Of a stretch of 64,000 nucleotides of DNA, positions 15,352 to 25,753 are shown one piece after another (position 1 is the stretch's first letter; each line of letters begins with the position of its first letter). Below the pieces are notes generated by a model, which was not told the origin of the DNA, did not search any database, and worked only from the letters and a program-made list of their open reading frames with translations. Origin of the DNA: Bin87 sp965220105 (GTDB taxonomy: Bacteria; Chloroflexota; Dehalococcoidia; Lucifugimonadales; UBA3495); assembly GCA_965220105.1 (NCBI GenBank), contig OZ244811.1:2232001-2296000 (forward strand), read 5' to 3'. The translations under genes were made by a program, and so were the position numbers.

Positions 15352-16521
15352 ATGTTGCAGCAGCCCTACAAGATCCTGGTGGTCGACGACGAGCCGGACG
15401 TGGAGCCCCTGTTCCGTCAACGTCTGCGGCGGGATATCCGGGCCGGTCGCTACGAGTTGGTGTTTGCGAATAACGGCGTTGAAGCTCTCAAACGTCTGAA
15501 GCAAGAATCTGGCTTCGCCATGGTGATTACGGATATCAACATGCCCGAGATGGACGGGCTCACGCTGCTGGGAGAGATCTTCAGCGTTGACCCCAACATG
15601 CACTCGGTGATTATCTCGGCGTACGGAGATATGCAAAACATCCGCACGGCGATGAACCGCGGCGCGTTTGACTTCGTGACCAAACCGCTGGATTTTGCTG
15701 ATTTACAGATCACAATTGAGCGGACCTTGCTTAACGCGATGGAATGGCAGGAAGTGCTGGGGGCGCGGGACCGCATGTTGGCGCTCCAGCAACAGCTGGA
15801 TTTTGGTCGCGTAATACAGGAATCCGCGGTACCCAGAAACTTTCCCCTGGACCCGCGTTTCCGGTTGTTCGGGTGCATGGCAACGGCCTGGGAGGTGGGC
15901 GGGGATTACTACGACGTGATTCACCTGGCGGACGAAAAGTACGGCCTGGTCATCGCCGACGTGTCGGACAAAGGGATTCCTGCCGCGATGACCATGATGT
16001 CCGTCCGGTCTCAGATGAGAGCGGCGGCGCTCTTGCGGTGGCAGCCGGGCGAGGTGCTGCGGGACGTAAACGAGCTGCTGTGCGACGACAACGATGCGGT
16101 CATGTTTGTAACGGCGCTGTATGTCATCTATGACCCGGCCAGTGGCGAACTGAATTACGCCAACGGCGGGCATAACCCTCCGCTGCTGGTTCACCGTGAC
16201 GGGAACTGCGAAGTGCTGGCTCTTACCGGGGGAGTAGTGCTGGGTGTGGCGCCGGGTCTCGACTACGATCAGGCGTCGATAAAACTCACGCCGGGCGATG
16301 CAGTGCTGCTCTACACCGACGGGCTTACCGAGGCGGAAAACACGGACGGCGAGCAATTCGGGATGGAACGTTTACAGGACGTGTTTGTTGGGGCGCGTCA
16401 TGCTGACCCGCAGGAAATCACGGAGGTTATCATCGAAGCCGTGGGCGCCTTTGTGGGCGCTGCGCCCCAGCACGACGACCTTACGTGCCTGACACTCACC
16501 TGCGTAGAGGTTCGGTCATGA
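15352..16521 (+). CDS. Response regulator fused to SpoIIE/RsbU-type PP2C phosphatase
   Basis: Receiver domain in residues 5-125 (VVDDEP acid pocket, phospho-acceptor Asp61 in VITDINMPEMDG, Lys in FVTKPLD), a helical linker with LQQQLDFGRVIQESAVP, then a PP2C SpoIIE domain to residue 385. Metal-binding acids are visible in VGGDYYDV, GLVIADVSDKGIPAA, LYTDGLTEAEN and QHDDLT. This architecture dephosphorylates a STAS antagonist when the receiver is phosphorylated. The likely partners are the STAS gene upstream and the histidine kinase at 18241. Its stop overlaps the next start (ATGA). Confidence 0.92.
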   Translation: MLQQPYKILVVDDEPDVEPLFRQRLRRDIRAGRYELVFANNGVEALKRLKQESGFAMVITDINMPEMDGLTLLGEIFSVDPNMHSVIISAYGDMQNIRTAMNRGAFDFVTKPLDFADLQITIERTLLNAMEWQEVLGARDRMLALQQQLDFGRVIQESAVPRNFPLDPRFRLFGCMATAWEVGGDYYDVIHLADEKYGLVIADVSDKGIPAAMTMMSVRSQMRAAALLRWQPGEVLRDVNELLCDDNDAVMFVTALYVIYDPASGELNYANGGHNPPLLVHRDGNCEVLALTGGVVLGVAPGLDYDQASIKLTPGDAVLLYTDGLTEAENTDGEQFGMERLQDVFVGARHADPQEITEVIIEAVGAFVGAAPQHDDLTCLTLTCVEVRS

Positions 16522-16952
16522 CTGAGCAGCTATCTCTGGCGGTCACCGCCACTCCGGAAACGTTAGAGGGAATTGTGGCCGAAATCGAGGCCATGGGCGC
16601 CCGGGAGCACTGGTCGCCGGACCTAGTATTCAAAGTCAACCTGGTGCTGGAGGAACTGGTGCTGAACATCAGCCAACACGGGCCCGGGCCGGGCGAGAAC
16701 GCCGCCGGAGTTAATTCAGTGGAGATACGGTTAGGGTCCGAGCCGGACCGGCTGATCTTTGAGATCGTCGACGACGGAACGCCGTTCGACCCACTGCAAG
16801 ATGCGCCGCAACCGGACCTGGAGGCCGCAATCGAGCACCGGAGAGTGGGCGGGTTGGGTTTGCATCTGGTTCGGTCGCTGGTTGACGGGATGGAATACAA
16901 GCGGGCGGCGGGCAAGAACCATCTGACTTTGATTGCCCGTCGGGGTGGATGA
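16518..16952 (+). CDS. RsbW-like ATP-binding serine kinase / anti-sigma factor
   Basis: A 144-residue HATPase_c_2 protein. The N-box is LVLEELVLNISQHG, the G1 acid is IFEIVDDGTPFDP and the G2 box is GGLGLHLVRSLVDGMEY. Such proteins phosphorylate the STAS antagonist and sequester a sigma factor or another target. No sigma factor is encoded in the set, so the downstream target is unknown. ATG 16518 overlaps the preceding stop, and its own stop overlaps the next start by ATGA, so translation is coupled on both sides. Confidence 0.9.
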   Translation: MTEQLSLAVTATPETLEGIVAEIEAMGAREHWSPDLVFKVNLVLEELVLNISQHGPGPGENAAGVNSVEIRLGSEPDRLIFEIVDDGTPFDPLQDAPQPDLEAAIEHRRVGGLGLHLVRSLVDGMEYKRAAGKNHLTLIARRGG

Positions 16953-18220
16953 CGCTCAGGGTAATTGCCGTGGGGGCCGTCAGATGGACGATGGGACCAG
17001 CTGCCGCGCTCATCACGGCCTGGTGCCTCATGGGGTGCTCAGCGCCGACCCCGGCGGTGGGTACTCCAGTCCCCGGCGCTGGCGGAGGCGCCACTGCCGC
17101 GCCCTTGTCCGTATCCCCGGGAGCGTCGGCAGTTCCCGGCGTAACGGAGGACAGCATCATATTCGGCCAGTCAGCCGCGTTCAGCGGGCCGGCCTCGGCG
17201 CTGGGGCTAAACATGAGGCTGGGTATCGAGGCAGCGTTTCATGAAGCGAACCAGCGCGGCGGAGTGCACGGGCGGCAACTGGTGCTGGTGACGCGGGACG
17301 ATGCGTATGAGCCAGAGGCGGCCATCGCCAACACCCAGTATTTCGTTCGGGAGCGGCCGGCGTTTGCGCTGATCGGCGCCGTGGGCACGCCGACCTCCCG
17401 TTCCGCAACTCCGGTGGCCGCCGCCGCCGGGGTTCCGTACATTGCGCCTTTCACCGGCGCCGCATTCTTGAGAGACGGCGGGTGGGACAACGTCATCAAT
17501 TTGAGGGCGTCTTACAACCAGGAAACCGAGGAAATGGTGGCCCGGTTAACCGAAGACCTGGGCATCGAGCGAATCGCCGTAATGTACCAGGACGATTCAT
17601 TCGGTCGGGCGGGTTACGTTGGCGTTAGGGCGGCGCTGGATCGACGTGTTATGGAGCCGGTGGGTATTGGGATATATCCTCGCAACACCACGGCGGTGAA
17701 GACGGCGTTGCTGGATTTGCGACTCGGTTCTCCGGAGGCGGTGATATTGATTGGCGCGTACCAACCGGTGGGGGCTCTGATCTCCTGGGCGCGGGAAATA
17801 CGGATGGACGTCTTCTTTGTGACACTGTCCTTTGTGGGCAGCAACGCGCTGGCCGACCAATTGGGAAACGACGGAGGGGGGGTTTACGTTACGCAGGTGG
17901 TGCCGTTCCCCCGGGGAGGGGCACTGCCCGTGGTCGGTATCTACAACCGGGCGCTGTCGGAATATAAGCAATATGCGGAGCCCGGGTTTGTGTCCTTTGA
18001 AGGGTACCTGGCGGGACGACTGGCCATTTACGGCCTCGAATCTTGTGGACGCGAGTTAAGCCGGGCGTGTTTTCTGGAAAGTCTGCGGGACGCGGAGACA
18101 ATCGACATAGACGGATTTCCGCTGAGTTTCGGAAAAGACGATAACCAGGGTTCCGACGCGGTCTTTCTGACGACGATAGCGTCGGATGGCGGTTATCGGC
18201 CCGTAACCACCATGCGGTAA
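16949..18220 (+). CDS. Periplasmic-binding lipoprotein (type I fold, branched-chain amino acid/urea/TorT-like)
   Basis: A lipoprotein signal with lipobox LMGCS near residue 29, a Pro/Gly/Ala-rich linker, then a type I periplasmic-binding fold: VTEDSIIFGQSAAFSGP, GLNMRLGIEAAFHEANQRGGVHG, LVTRDDAYEPEAA, ERIAVMYQDDSFGRAG. It resembles the substrate-binding proteins of branched-chain amino acid ABC importers, but no permease or ATPase genes are here. Instead it is translationally coupled to the RsbW-like gene and followed 20 nt later by a histidine kinase. It therefore more likely serves as a ligand sensor for that kinase, as TorT does for TorS (inference). Confidence 0.88.
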   Translation: MTLRVIAVGAVRWTMGPAAALITAWCLMGCSAPTPAVGTPVPGAGGGATAAPLSVSPGASAVPGVTEDSIIFGQSAAFSGPASALGLNMRLGIEAAFHEANQRGGVHGRQLVLVTRDDAYEPEAAIANTQYFVRERPAFALIGAVGTPTSRSATPVAAAAGVPYIAPFTGAAFLRDGGWDNVINLRASYNQETEEMVARLTEDLGIERIAVMYQDDSFGRAGYVGVRAALDRRVMEPVGIGIYPRNTTAVKTALLDLRLGSPEAVILIGAYQPVGALISWAREIRMDVFFVTLSFVGSNALADQLGNDGGGVYVTQVVPFPRGGALPVVGIYNRALSEYKQYAEPGFVSFEGYLAGRLAIYGLESCGRELSRACFLESLRDAETIDIDGFPLSFGKDDNQGSDAVFLTTIASDGGYRPVTTMR

Positions 18221-18240
18221 GCGAAACTGCCTGCGGATAC

Positions 18241-20388
18241 ATGGGACGCCTGCTGCGTATCCGTCATCGGATCTCCGCCCAGCTTTACGCCGGGTTGGGT
18301 GGGGCGGTGTTGCTCACGGTAGCCGCCAGCCTGGTGGGCCTCTTTTTCTTCGCCCGGGTTGGGGAATTTCAGAGTCGGGTGAACGAAGGATCGGTGCCCG
18401 AGCTGGCGGCGGCTTTCGGGGTCGCCAGATATAGCGGCACGCTGGTGGAGGCGGGGCCCAGGCTAGCGGCGGCGGCCACCCAGGGGGAGGTTGCCAGGGT
18501 GACGAGCGGCATCGAGCAGGCGCGCCGCGCCCTCGACATACAAACCGCCACTCTGGCCCGTGGAAACACGCCGGGGGTCGACTTGACCCTGGCGCGCGAC
18601 CACGTTGACACGCTGGCGGCCAATCTGGACGCCATCTCCAACGACCGGGTCGCACTCTTTGAGCTGAACCAGGAGAGCAATATTCTTCGGGCGGAGTTGG
18701 CGCGGCTGCGGGCCAGCCAGGACCGGGTGGTGGTGCCGGGCATCGACGACCAGTTGTTCTACACCCTGACCGGGTATCGCGAGTTGGGAGAACCACCGGC
18801 GCGGAATGCCGAGCATTTTACGACGGAAGAATTCAATCGCTACCGGTACCTGGCCGAGTTGCAGGCGGACGGCAACATTGCTTCGGAGCTGCTGGTGGGG
18901 GCGTTCAGCGTTGCCGATCCGTCATCCATTGAGCCGCTGCGAGAGCGGTTCATATCTGCCGGTGGCCGGGTCGAGCGCAGCCTGGCGGCGCTGGAAGGTT
19001 CAGAATTGCACGGCCAGGTCGCGCCAATCTACAACCGATTGTTCGAGATGGGCCTGGAGCAGGGGGGTGGGTTTGACCTGCTGGAACAGCGAGTGCGCTT
19101 GACGCAACGGCAGGGCGAATTGCTGGCCGCGAACCGGGACATCGGCGTGGGGCTGTTGAGCGAAGTGGACAAGCTGGTAGCGGCGGCGGAAGTCAGCGCC
19201 GAGGCGGCGACGCGCTCATCGGACCAGGCGTTTTTGACCGGGCGTACGCTGCTGCTGGTAATCAGCGCGGTGAGCATCGTCGGGGCGCTGCTGATAGCGT
19301 GGCTGTTCGTGGGCCGGGTGCTCCTGCGCCGTCTGCAAGCGCTGTCGGAGCGGATGCGTCGGATGGCGGAGGGCAACCTGGAAGCGCCGGAAGCAATGGT
19401 GGGTCAGGACGAAATTGCGGACATGGCCCGGGCGCTGGAGGTGTTCCGCCACCATGCCCAGGAAGTTTTGCGGCTAAACGACGTGGAGACCGCGAACGCT
19501 GAGCTGGAAAAAGCGCTGACCGAGTTGCGCCTGGCCCAGGACCAGATCATCGCGCAGGAAAAGCTGGCTGAGCTGGGCCAACTGACCGCCGGAGTGGCCC
19601 ATGAGATCAGGAATCCGTTGAGCTTCGTCATGAACTTCTCCCTGGGTTCAGCAGACCTGCTTGCCGAACTTCAGGAAACGCTGGACGAGCACCCGGAGCA
19701 GCTGGACGACGAGCAACAGGAGTTGATTCGGGAGATATCCGGAGAGTTGTCGGCCAATATGGAACGTATCCGTTCCCACGGTGAACGGGCGAACCGCATT
19801 ATCCAGGACATGCTGTTGATGGGTCGGGATGGCGGCGAGCGGCAATCCACCGATATTAATGGTCTGCTGGACCAGAACACGCGTCTGGCGTACCACAGCG
19901 CCCGCGCCTCCGACCCCGATTTTCAGCTGGACTGGCGTGAAGATCTGGATCCCGACCTTGGTGATATTCCCGTGGTGCCCCAGGATCTGGGACGGGTTTT
20001 CCTGAACATGGTGGGCAACGCCTGTTACGCCACCGCGGAAAAGCGGCAGGCTCCCGGCGCCGACCCTCTCTACAAGCCAACCCTTTGGCTGGCTACGCGG
20101 CGCGACCACGAAAACGTGGAGATACTCATTCGGGACAATGGCAATGGTATCCCCGACGACGTGGTGGAAAAGATTTTCAACCCCTTCTTCACCACCAAAC
20201 CCGCCGACCGGGGAACTGGGTTGGGGTTGGCCATCTGCAACGATATCGTTCGGCAGCACGGCGGCACGATTCGAGTGGAGACCGAGGCCGGGGAATTTAC
20301 CGAGATGATAATCCAGATTCCGGTGACACCGCCGGCGCCGGCTCCAGACGGCGCCGCGGCCATCTCGACGGGCGCTGGCAACGGTTGA
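18241..20388 (+). CDS. Transmembrane histidine kinase with TorS-like helical sensor
   Basis: A 715-residue kinase. TM1 is about 15-38; a long all-helical periplasmic region follows at 40-330 (PELAAAFGVARYSGTLVEAG, REEL-rich repeats); TM2 is about 336-358, HAMP about 358-410, then a short coiled coil. HisKA has His454 in LTAGVAHEIRNPLSF. The HATPase has N-box NMVGNACYATAEKR, G1 IRDNGNGIP, F-box FNPFFTTK and G2 GTGLGLAI. There is no receiver or phosphotransfer domain. The sensor type and adjacency to a binding protein match TorS/TorT-like pairs. The cognate receiver is probably the RR-PP2C at 15352. Confidence 0.92.
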   Translation: MGRLLRIRHRISAQLYAGLGGAVLLTVAASLVGLFFFARVGEFQSRVNEGSVPELAAAFGVARYSGTLVEAGPRLAAAATQGEVARVTSGIEQARRALDIQTATLARGNTPGVDLTLARDHVDTLAANLDAISNDRVALFELNQESNILRAELARLRASQDRVVVPGIDDQLFYTLTGYRELGEPPARNAEHFTTEEFNRYRYLAELQADGNIASELLVGAFSVADPSSIEPLRERFISAGGRVERSLAALEGSELHGQVAPIYNRLFEMGLEQGGGFDLLEQRVRLTQRQGELLAANRDIGVGLLSEVDKLVAAAEVSAEAATRSSDQAFLTGRTLLLVISAVSIVGALLIAWLFVGRVLLRRLQALSERMRRMAEGNLEAPEAMVGQDEIADMARALEVFRHHAQEVLRLNDVETANAELEKALTELRLAQDQIIAQEKLAELGQLTAGVAHEIRNPLSFVMNFSLGSADLLAELQETLDEHPEQLDDEQQELIREISGELSANMERIRSHGERANRIIQDMLLMGRDGGERQSTDINGLLDQNTRLAYHSARASDPDFQLDWREDLDPDLGDIPVVPQDLGRVFLNMVGNACYATAEKRQAPGADPLYKPTLWLATRRDHENVEILIRDNGNGIPDDVVEKIFNPFFTTKPADRGTGLGLAICNDIVRQHGGTIRVETEAGEFTEMIIQIPVTPPAPAPDGAAAISTGAGNG

Positions 20389-20426
20389 GGGCTGGCCCGA
20401 CGATGGAATCGACCGGTATCGGACGG

Positions 20427-21152
20427 TTAACGACCTCTGGATTCGGGCCGGAACTGCCCGATTAATTCCATGCCGTCGCGTACCCGGGGGACGCGGGCCA
20501 ACGATAGCACGTCGGGGAGAATAATGCCGCCCGAAAATACCAGCTTCATAGCATCCTCCACGGAGAGGTCGGTTTCCATTACGTCGTCTTCCATGACGAA
20601 GGCGAGGTTGCCGGAGGTTGGATTGGGAACGGTCGGGATGTAAACGACCACCATCGACCGGTCAGCGCTCTCGGACACAATTCGACCGGTGAGGAAGCCC
20701 AGCGCGACCATTCCGTCGCGGGGCCAGTTGATAAATACCACCCGGGTGTCCCGGTATTGCTCGCTGAGGGAGGACGTGGCCTGCTGCGTCAATCCGTAGA
20801 GGGTTTTGATCACCGGGATTCGGTTCAACAACCAGTGTTTGCCGTCCATGGCGCGCCGACCGGGGCCGGTGACCGAAAGCAATCCGACCAGGTAAAAAAC
20901 GACCACCGCTACGATGATGCCGATGCCGGGAAAGTCCCAGGGCTGACCCGCGACGATCTTCAGCGGTCTGATGAAGGCGTCCGCGTAACGGACGATGAAC
21001 AGCAGCACGATAGCGGTGACCAGCAACGGAACCAGCTCCATCAATCCGCCGATCGTCCTGCCCTGGATGTGCCGTTCAATAAGGCCCAGGAACCGCAGCC
21101 TGCCGCCGGGTCCAACAGTCACCTGGGGCGTTTGATTGTTGGCGCTCGACAT
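20427..21152 (-). CDS. DUF502-family membrane protein
   Basis: A 241-residue DUF502 protein. Two transmembrane helices (about residues 37-62 and 72-96) flank the PLKIVAG segment. The family pattern continues: RIPVIKTLYGLTQQ, VVFINWPRDGMVALGFLTG, VVVYIPTVPNPTSGNLAFV, and SVEDAMKLVFSGGIILP. The function is unknown; family members occur in bacteria and plants. It converges with the kinase gene 38 nt away. Confidence 0.88.
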   Translation of the reverse strand: MSSANNQTPQVTVGPGGRLRFLGLIERHIQGRTIGGLMELVPLLVTAIVLLFIVRYADAFIRPLKIVAGQPWDFPGIGIIVAVVVFYLVGLLSVTGPGRRAMDGKHWLLNRIPVIKTLYGLTQQATSSLSEQYRDTRVVFINWPRDGMVALGFLTGRIVSESADRSMVVVYIPTVPNPTSGNLAFVMEDDVMETDLSVEDAMKLVFSGGIILPDVLSLARVPRVRDGMELIGQFRPESRGR

Positions 21153-21345
21153 CGCGATTCCTCTCTGGGGTTGTGTGGTGATTGGGGATCGTCGTTCCGC
21201 GGTTATGTTAGGGCCGGCAGCGATTGCGTTTCAAGGTGCGGCGGTACCGCAGCCGTTTGGGCGGTAAGGCTTGGGCGGAGTCTTCGGATGATTCGCGCCA
21301 TCATCATAATACCGGCGCTGGATAGAGGCTGGCCGGATTGGGGCA

Positions 21346-21380
21346 GGGAATCGCCACGCCGCTGCGCTTCTCGCAATGAC
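21346..21380. repeat. Half copy of the GTCATTGCGAG element
   Basis: AATCGCCACGCCGCTGCGCT followed by TCTCGCAATGAC is the right half only. It is followed 14 nt later by a longer copy. Between 21153 and 21345 I see no gene and no thiamine riboswitch. Confidence 0.65.
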
Positions 21381-21394
21381 TGATTAAATTGGGA

Positions 21395-21518
21395 CTCATG
21401 CGTACCCACTGTGTCATTGCGAGCGTAGCGCGGCAATCTCGTCGTAGTAGCAACGGCGGTTCGCCGATGTGTGTCCAACCTCATCGGGATTGCCACGTCG
21501 CTGCGCTCCTCGTAATGA
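21395..21518. repeat. GTCATTGCGAG-family hairpin element abutting thiC
   Basis: It starts CTCATGCGTACCCAC, continues GTCATTGCGAGCGTAGCG and ends CGCTGCGCTCCTCGTAATGA, with an internal segment nearly identical to that of the element at 34728. The right outer inverted repeat is missing: the element runs straight into thiC coding sequence, its last TGA being in frame with thiC. Confidence 0.8.
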
Positions 21519-21554
21519 CTGATTATCGGCATCCGGGAAGGCATTGATCCCGAG

Positions 21555-22856
<1,302 letters not shown>

Positions 22857-22864
22857 CGGGCTCC

Positions 22865-22993
22865 GGCCCTCACCCCCGGCCCTTCTCCCGCCGGGAGAGG
22901 GGAGTGTGTCCTTCGACTGGCTCAGGGCGAACGGGTTGTATCATCTACCGTGCCCCTCTCCGACCGGGAGAGGGGTTGGGGTGAGGGCGCACC
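22865..22993. repeat. Compound palindromic repeat downstream of thiC
   Basis: Two CCCTCAC-CTCTCCC-type hairpins face each other (22866-22901 and 22951-22988), with a diverged CCTTCGACTGGCTCAGGGCGA core between them. It could fold as a bidirectional terminator between the convergent thiC and dehydrogenase genes (inference). Confidence 0.65.
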
Positions 22994-23013
22994 CTGCGGC
23001 AGTTGGGCAGAAC

Positions 23014-23967
23014 CTACTCGGCGTCGGGGTGGGTGGTGATGAAGCGGGCGGCGCGCTCCGGGTCGACGTGGGGAGCGCGCACTTCCACGCCGGCCTGCTC
23101 TTCCTGCAAACGCACCGTGATGCTGCTGTCGGAGTTGGCCCAGCCCCGGTTCATGGCGGTCAAAGAGATTTGCTGGGCCAGCGTGGACATGGGCATGGGG
23201 ACGTCGTACTCGCGCGCCAACTCGGTGGCCAGGGAGATGTCCTTGTGGGCCAGATTCAGGGCGAAGCTGGCCGGGTCGAACTCCCCCCGGAACATGGAGC
23301 GGACCAGGCCCTCGTGGAGGAAGGACATCCGGCCCAGAGCGCCGCGTCGCACGCACTCCCAGAGGGGTTCGGGGTCGACGCCGGCCTTGACGCCCAGGGT
23401 CAGCCCTTCGGCGATGGCCTGGCGCACGCTGTGGCCGATCATGTTGTGCACCAGCTTGGCCACGCTCCCTGCTCCGATCTCTCCGGCGTAGAACACCTTG
23501 TCGCCGAAGGAGTCCAGTACCGGCTTCACCCGCTCGAATACCTCCCGGTCACCGCCCACCATCACCGCCAAGTTCCCCGACGCCGCACCGGTCTTCCCAC
23601 CGCTCACCGGCGCGTCCAGCACGAAGGCTCCCTTGGCGCGAAACTGGGGCTCGATCTCCCGGATCAGCGTGGGTCGGCTGGATGACAGGTCGATGTAGAC
23701 GCTGCCCTCCCGGATGCCTTCCAGCACGCCCGACGCGCCCAACGACACCGACTCCACCTCGTAGGGGCCGGGCAACGACGTGAAGGTGATGTCGCTGGCC
23801 TCGGCCACCTCGGCGGGGGTGTTGGCCAGGCGTGCGCCGCCTTCCAGCAGGGGCCGGGCAGCCTCTTCGCGCAGGTCGTAGACGACCATCGGGTAGCCGG
23901 CACGCTGAATGTTGGCCGACATCCCGCCGCCCATATTGCCTAGTCCAATGAATCCTACCGTTTCCAT
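23014..23967 (-). CDS. NAD(P)-dependent 3-hydroxyisobutyrate dehydrogenase-family enzyme
   Basis: A 317-residue beta-hydroxyacid dehydrogenase. The N-terminal signature is VGFIGLGNMGGGMSANI, the substrate loop is DAPVSGGKTGAASGNLAVMVGG, and the catalytic Lys lies in GSVAKLVHNMIG. The family reduces or oxidises 3-hydroxyisobutyrate, tartronate semialdehyde and similar acids; the exact substrate is unclear. ATG 23967 with GAGGTTTCATC upstream is the start. A longer frame to 24240 runs antisense through the tRNA-Gln gene. Confidence 0.9.
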   Translation of the reverse strand: METVGFIGLGNMGGGMSANIQRAGYPMVVYDLREEAARPLLEGGARLANTPAEVAEASDITFTSLPGPYEVESVSLGASGVLEGIREGSVYIDLSSSRPTLIREIEPQFRAKGAFVLDAPVSGGKTGAASGNLAVMVGGDREVFERVKPVLDSFGDKVFYAGEIGAGSVAKLVHNMIGHSVRQAIAEGLTLGVKAGVDPEPLWECVRRGALGRMSFLHEGLVRSMFRGEFDPASFALNLAHKDISLATELAREYDVPMPMSTLAQQISLTAMNRGWANSDSSITVRLQEEQAGVEVRAPHVDPERAARFITTHPDAE

Positions 23968-24133
23968 GATGAAACCTCGCTCGCACGTGTGCCCGTTGTC
24001 GGTTGTGATTCGGCGGGAAGTATACCCTACGGCATGGTGGCGAACGCTGGACGACGACGGCCTCAACCTTGACGGTAAAGGGCCAGCGTCGCACAATGAT
24101 AAGTGTGTCGGATTGATCCAGACGCAGCGTATT

Positions 24134-24207
24134 TGCCCCGTGGTGTAGCGGTAGCACGTCAGCCTTTGGAGCTGTAAGCCCTGGTTCGAACCCAGGCGGG
24201 GCAGCCA
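24134..24207 (+). tRNA. tRNA-Gln(TTG)
   Basis: Acceptor TGCCCCG pairs with CGGGGCA, the anticodon loop is CTTTGGA with TTG, the T-loop is GGTTCGAACCC, and CCA is encoded at the 3' end. This is the substrate class that GatCAB would amidate. Confidence 0.96.
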
Positions 24208-24288
24208 GTTTTCCCGCAACCCTTTCCCGTCAAGGGCCATTGCGTGACCGACGCACCGGGCTCAGGCCGTAGCCCGGAGGGGCATTTT

Positions 24289-24349
24289 GGCGTCCTTCGA
24301 CAGGCTCAGGATGAGCGAGATTCCCACGTCGCTGCGCTCGTCGCAATGA
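24289..24349. repeat. Half element of the GTCATTGCGAG family
   Basis: CCTTCGACAGGCTCAGGATG joins GCGCTCGTCGCAATGAC. This is the reverse complement of one half of the element at 12898-12990. It occupies most of the gap between tRNA-Gln and the P450 stop. Confidence 0.7.
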
Positions 24350-24355
24350 CAGAGG

Positions 24356-25750
24356 CTACCCGCGCCGCTCCAGGTGCATGGGCATGCCTCCCTTGGGGCG
24401 CAGGGAGATCAGGGGCAGCATCTCGATTTTGTGGCGCGGGTCGTGGTGGACTCGCCACCGTTGGCCCAGGGTGGCCAGGATCAGCTTGGCCTCCATCATC
24501 GCAAATCCTTCGCCGATGCACTGGCGCGGACCGCCGCCGAACGGGTAGTAGGCGAAGCGGGGGAGATTTTCGCGAAACTCCGTAGTCCAGCGGTCGGGGC
24601 GGAATTCCAGCGGCTCGTCGAACCAGCGAGCGTCACGCTGCACAATGAGCTGCGGCGCCGCCAGCAGCGCGCCGGGCGGAATGTCATAACCCCCGAGCTC
24701 GAAGGGTTGGAAGGCCATCCGCGACCAGAACCAGATGGGCGGGTAGAGGCGCAGCGACTCGGCCAGAACCTGGTCGGTGAAGGTCAGATTGGGCAGGTCG
24801 GCCAGGTTTGGCGGACGGTCGCCGATCACGTCGTCCAACTCGGCGTGGAAGCGCGCCTGCAACGCGGGGTGGGACGCCAATAGATACCAGGTCCAGGTGA
24901 GGCAGACGGCGGTGGTTTCATGGCCGGCGGCGAACAGGGTGATGGTCTGGTCGCGCACCTGCTGGTCGGTCATGGACAGCGGCCGGCCGTCGTCCCCCTC
25001 GAACTGGGTCTGCAGCAGCAGTGAGAGCAGGTCATCGCTCTGCGCCGGCGACTTACGGCGTTGTTCAATCACCTCGTAGATGATGCGGTCGAGGCGGGCC
25101 CGGGCGCGCTTGAAACGCAGGGTGTAGGGGACGGGCATCCGGTGCAGGAATTTGCGGAGTCGGGGCGGCTGGTTGACGCGGCTGACCAGGTAGTTGTTGA
25201 TGAGTACGAAGGCTTCGCCGATGCGCCGCACGTCGTCGGGCAGCTCGATGCCGAAGAGGGTTTTGACCACGATGCGGAGGGTCAGGGCGCCCATTTCGCC
25301 AGCCATGTCGACGCGCTGCCCGTCGGCCCAGGCCCGCTGGTGGTGGTCGGCGTAATCTTGCATAACGGCGCCGTAGCCTTCGATACGATTGCGGTGGAAT
25401 TGTGGCTGCATCAGGCGGCGTTGCCACAGGTGGTCGGCAGCGCTGGCGGTTACGAGGCCGTTGCCCATGGCGTATTTGAGCACATCGGCGTTGGGGCCAC
25501 GGCCCACCAGTTGATGGTGGGTGACCACGATGTCGCGAATCAGGTCGGGATGGTTCACCAGGAGGAGCAGGGCCGGCTTGACCGACATGGTCACCAGGTC
25601 GCCGTAGGTGGCGGCCTCCTGCATGAAACGGATGGGGTCGCGCAGGTAACGGAGGGTCTGTCCGATGAAGGGCAGCTCGGGAGGGCCCGGCGGCAGCTGA
25701 CTGCGATCGACGGACGGTTTTGGTGGGTAGTTGACGGTGATGGCCATCAT
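24356..25750 (-). CDS. Cytochrome P450
   Basis: A 464-residue P450 with all hallmark motifs. The proline-rich start is LPPGPPELPFIG, the I-helix oxygen-binding motif is FAAGHETTAV, the K-helix ExxR is ESLRLYPP, the PERF-like segment is FRPDRW and the heme loop is FGGGPRQCIGEGFA with Cys411. It has no membrane anchor, as expected for a bacterial soluble P450. The closest type by eye is CYP102/CYP4-like monooxygenases; the substrate is unknown and no ferredoxin is nearby. Start is ATG 25750 or 25747, directly after a -10 element. Confidence 0.95.
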   Translation of the reverse strand: MMAITVNYPPKPSVDRSQLPPGPPELPFIGQTLRYLRDPIRFMQEAATYGDLVTMSVKPALLLLVNHPDLIRDIVVTHHQLVGRGPNADVLKYAMGNGLVTASAADHLWQRRLMQPQFHRNRIEGYGAVMQDYADHHQRAWADGQRVDMAGEMGALTLRIVVKTLFGIELPDDVRRIGEAFVLINNYLVSRVNQPPRLRKFLHRMPVPYTLRFKRARARLDRIIYEVIEQRRKSPAQSDDLLSLLLQTQFEGDDGRPLSMTDQQVRDQTITLFAAGHETTAVCLTWTWYLLASHPALQARFHAELDDVIGDRPPNLADLPNLTFTDQVLAESLRLYPPIWFWSRMAFQPFELGGYDIPPGALLAAPQLIVQRDARWFDEPLEFRPDRWTTEFRENLPRFAYYPFGGGPRQCIGEGFAMMEAKLILATLGQRWRVHHDPRHKIEMLPLISLRPKGGMPMHLERRG

Positions 25751-25753
25751 GCA

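Noticed and set aside
21153..21518. TPP riboswitch upstream of thiC
   Set aside because: I searched for the CTGAGA core and the paired thi-box arms and found only repeats.
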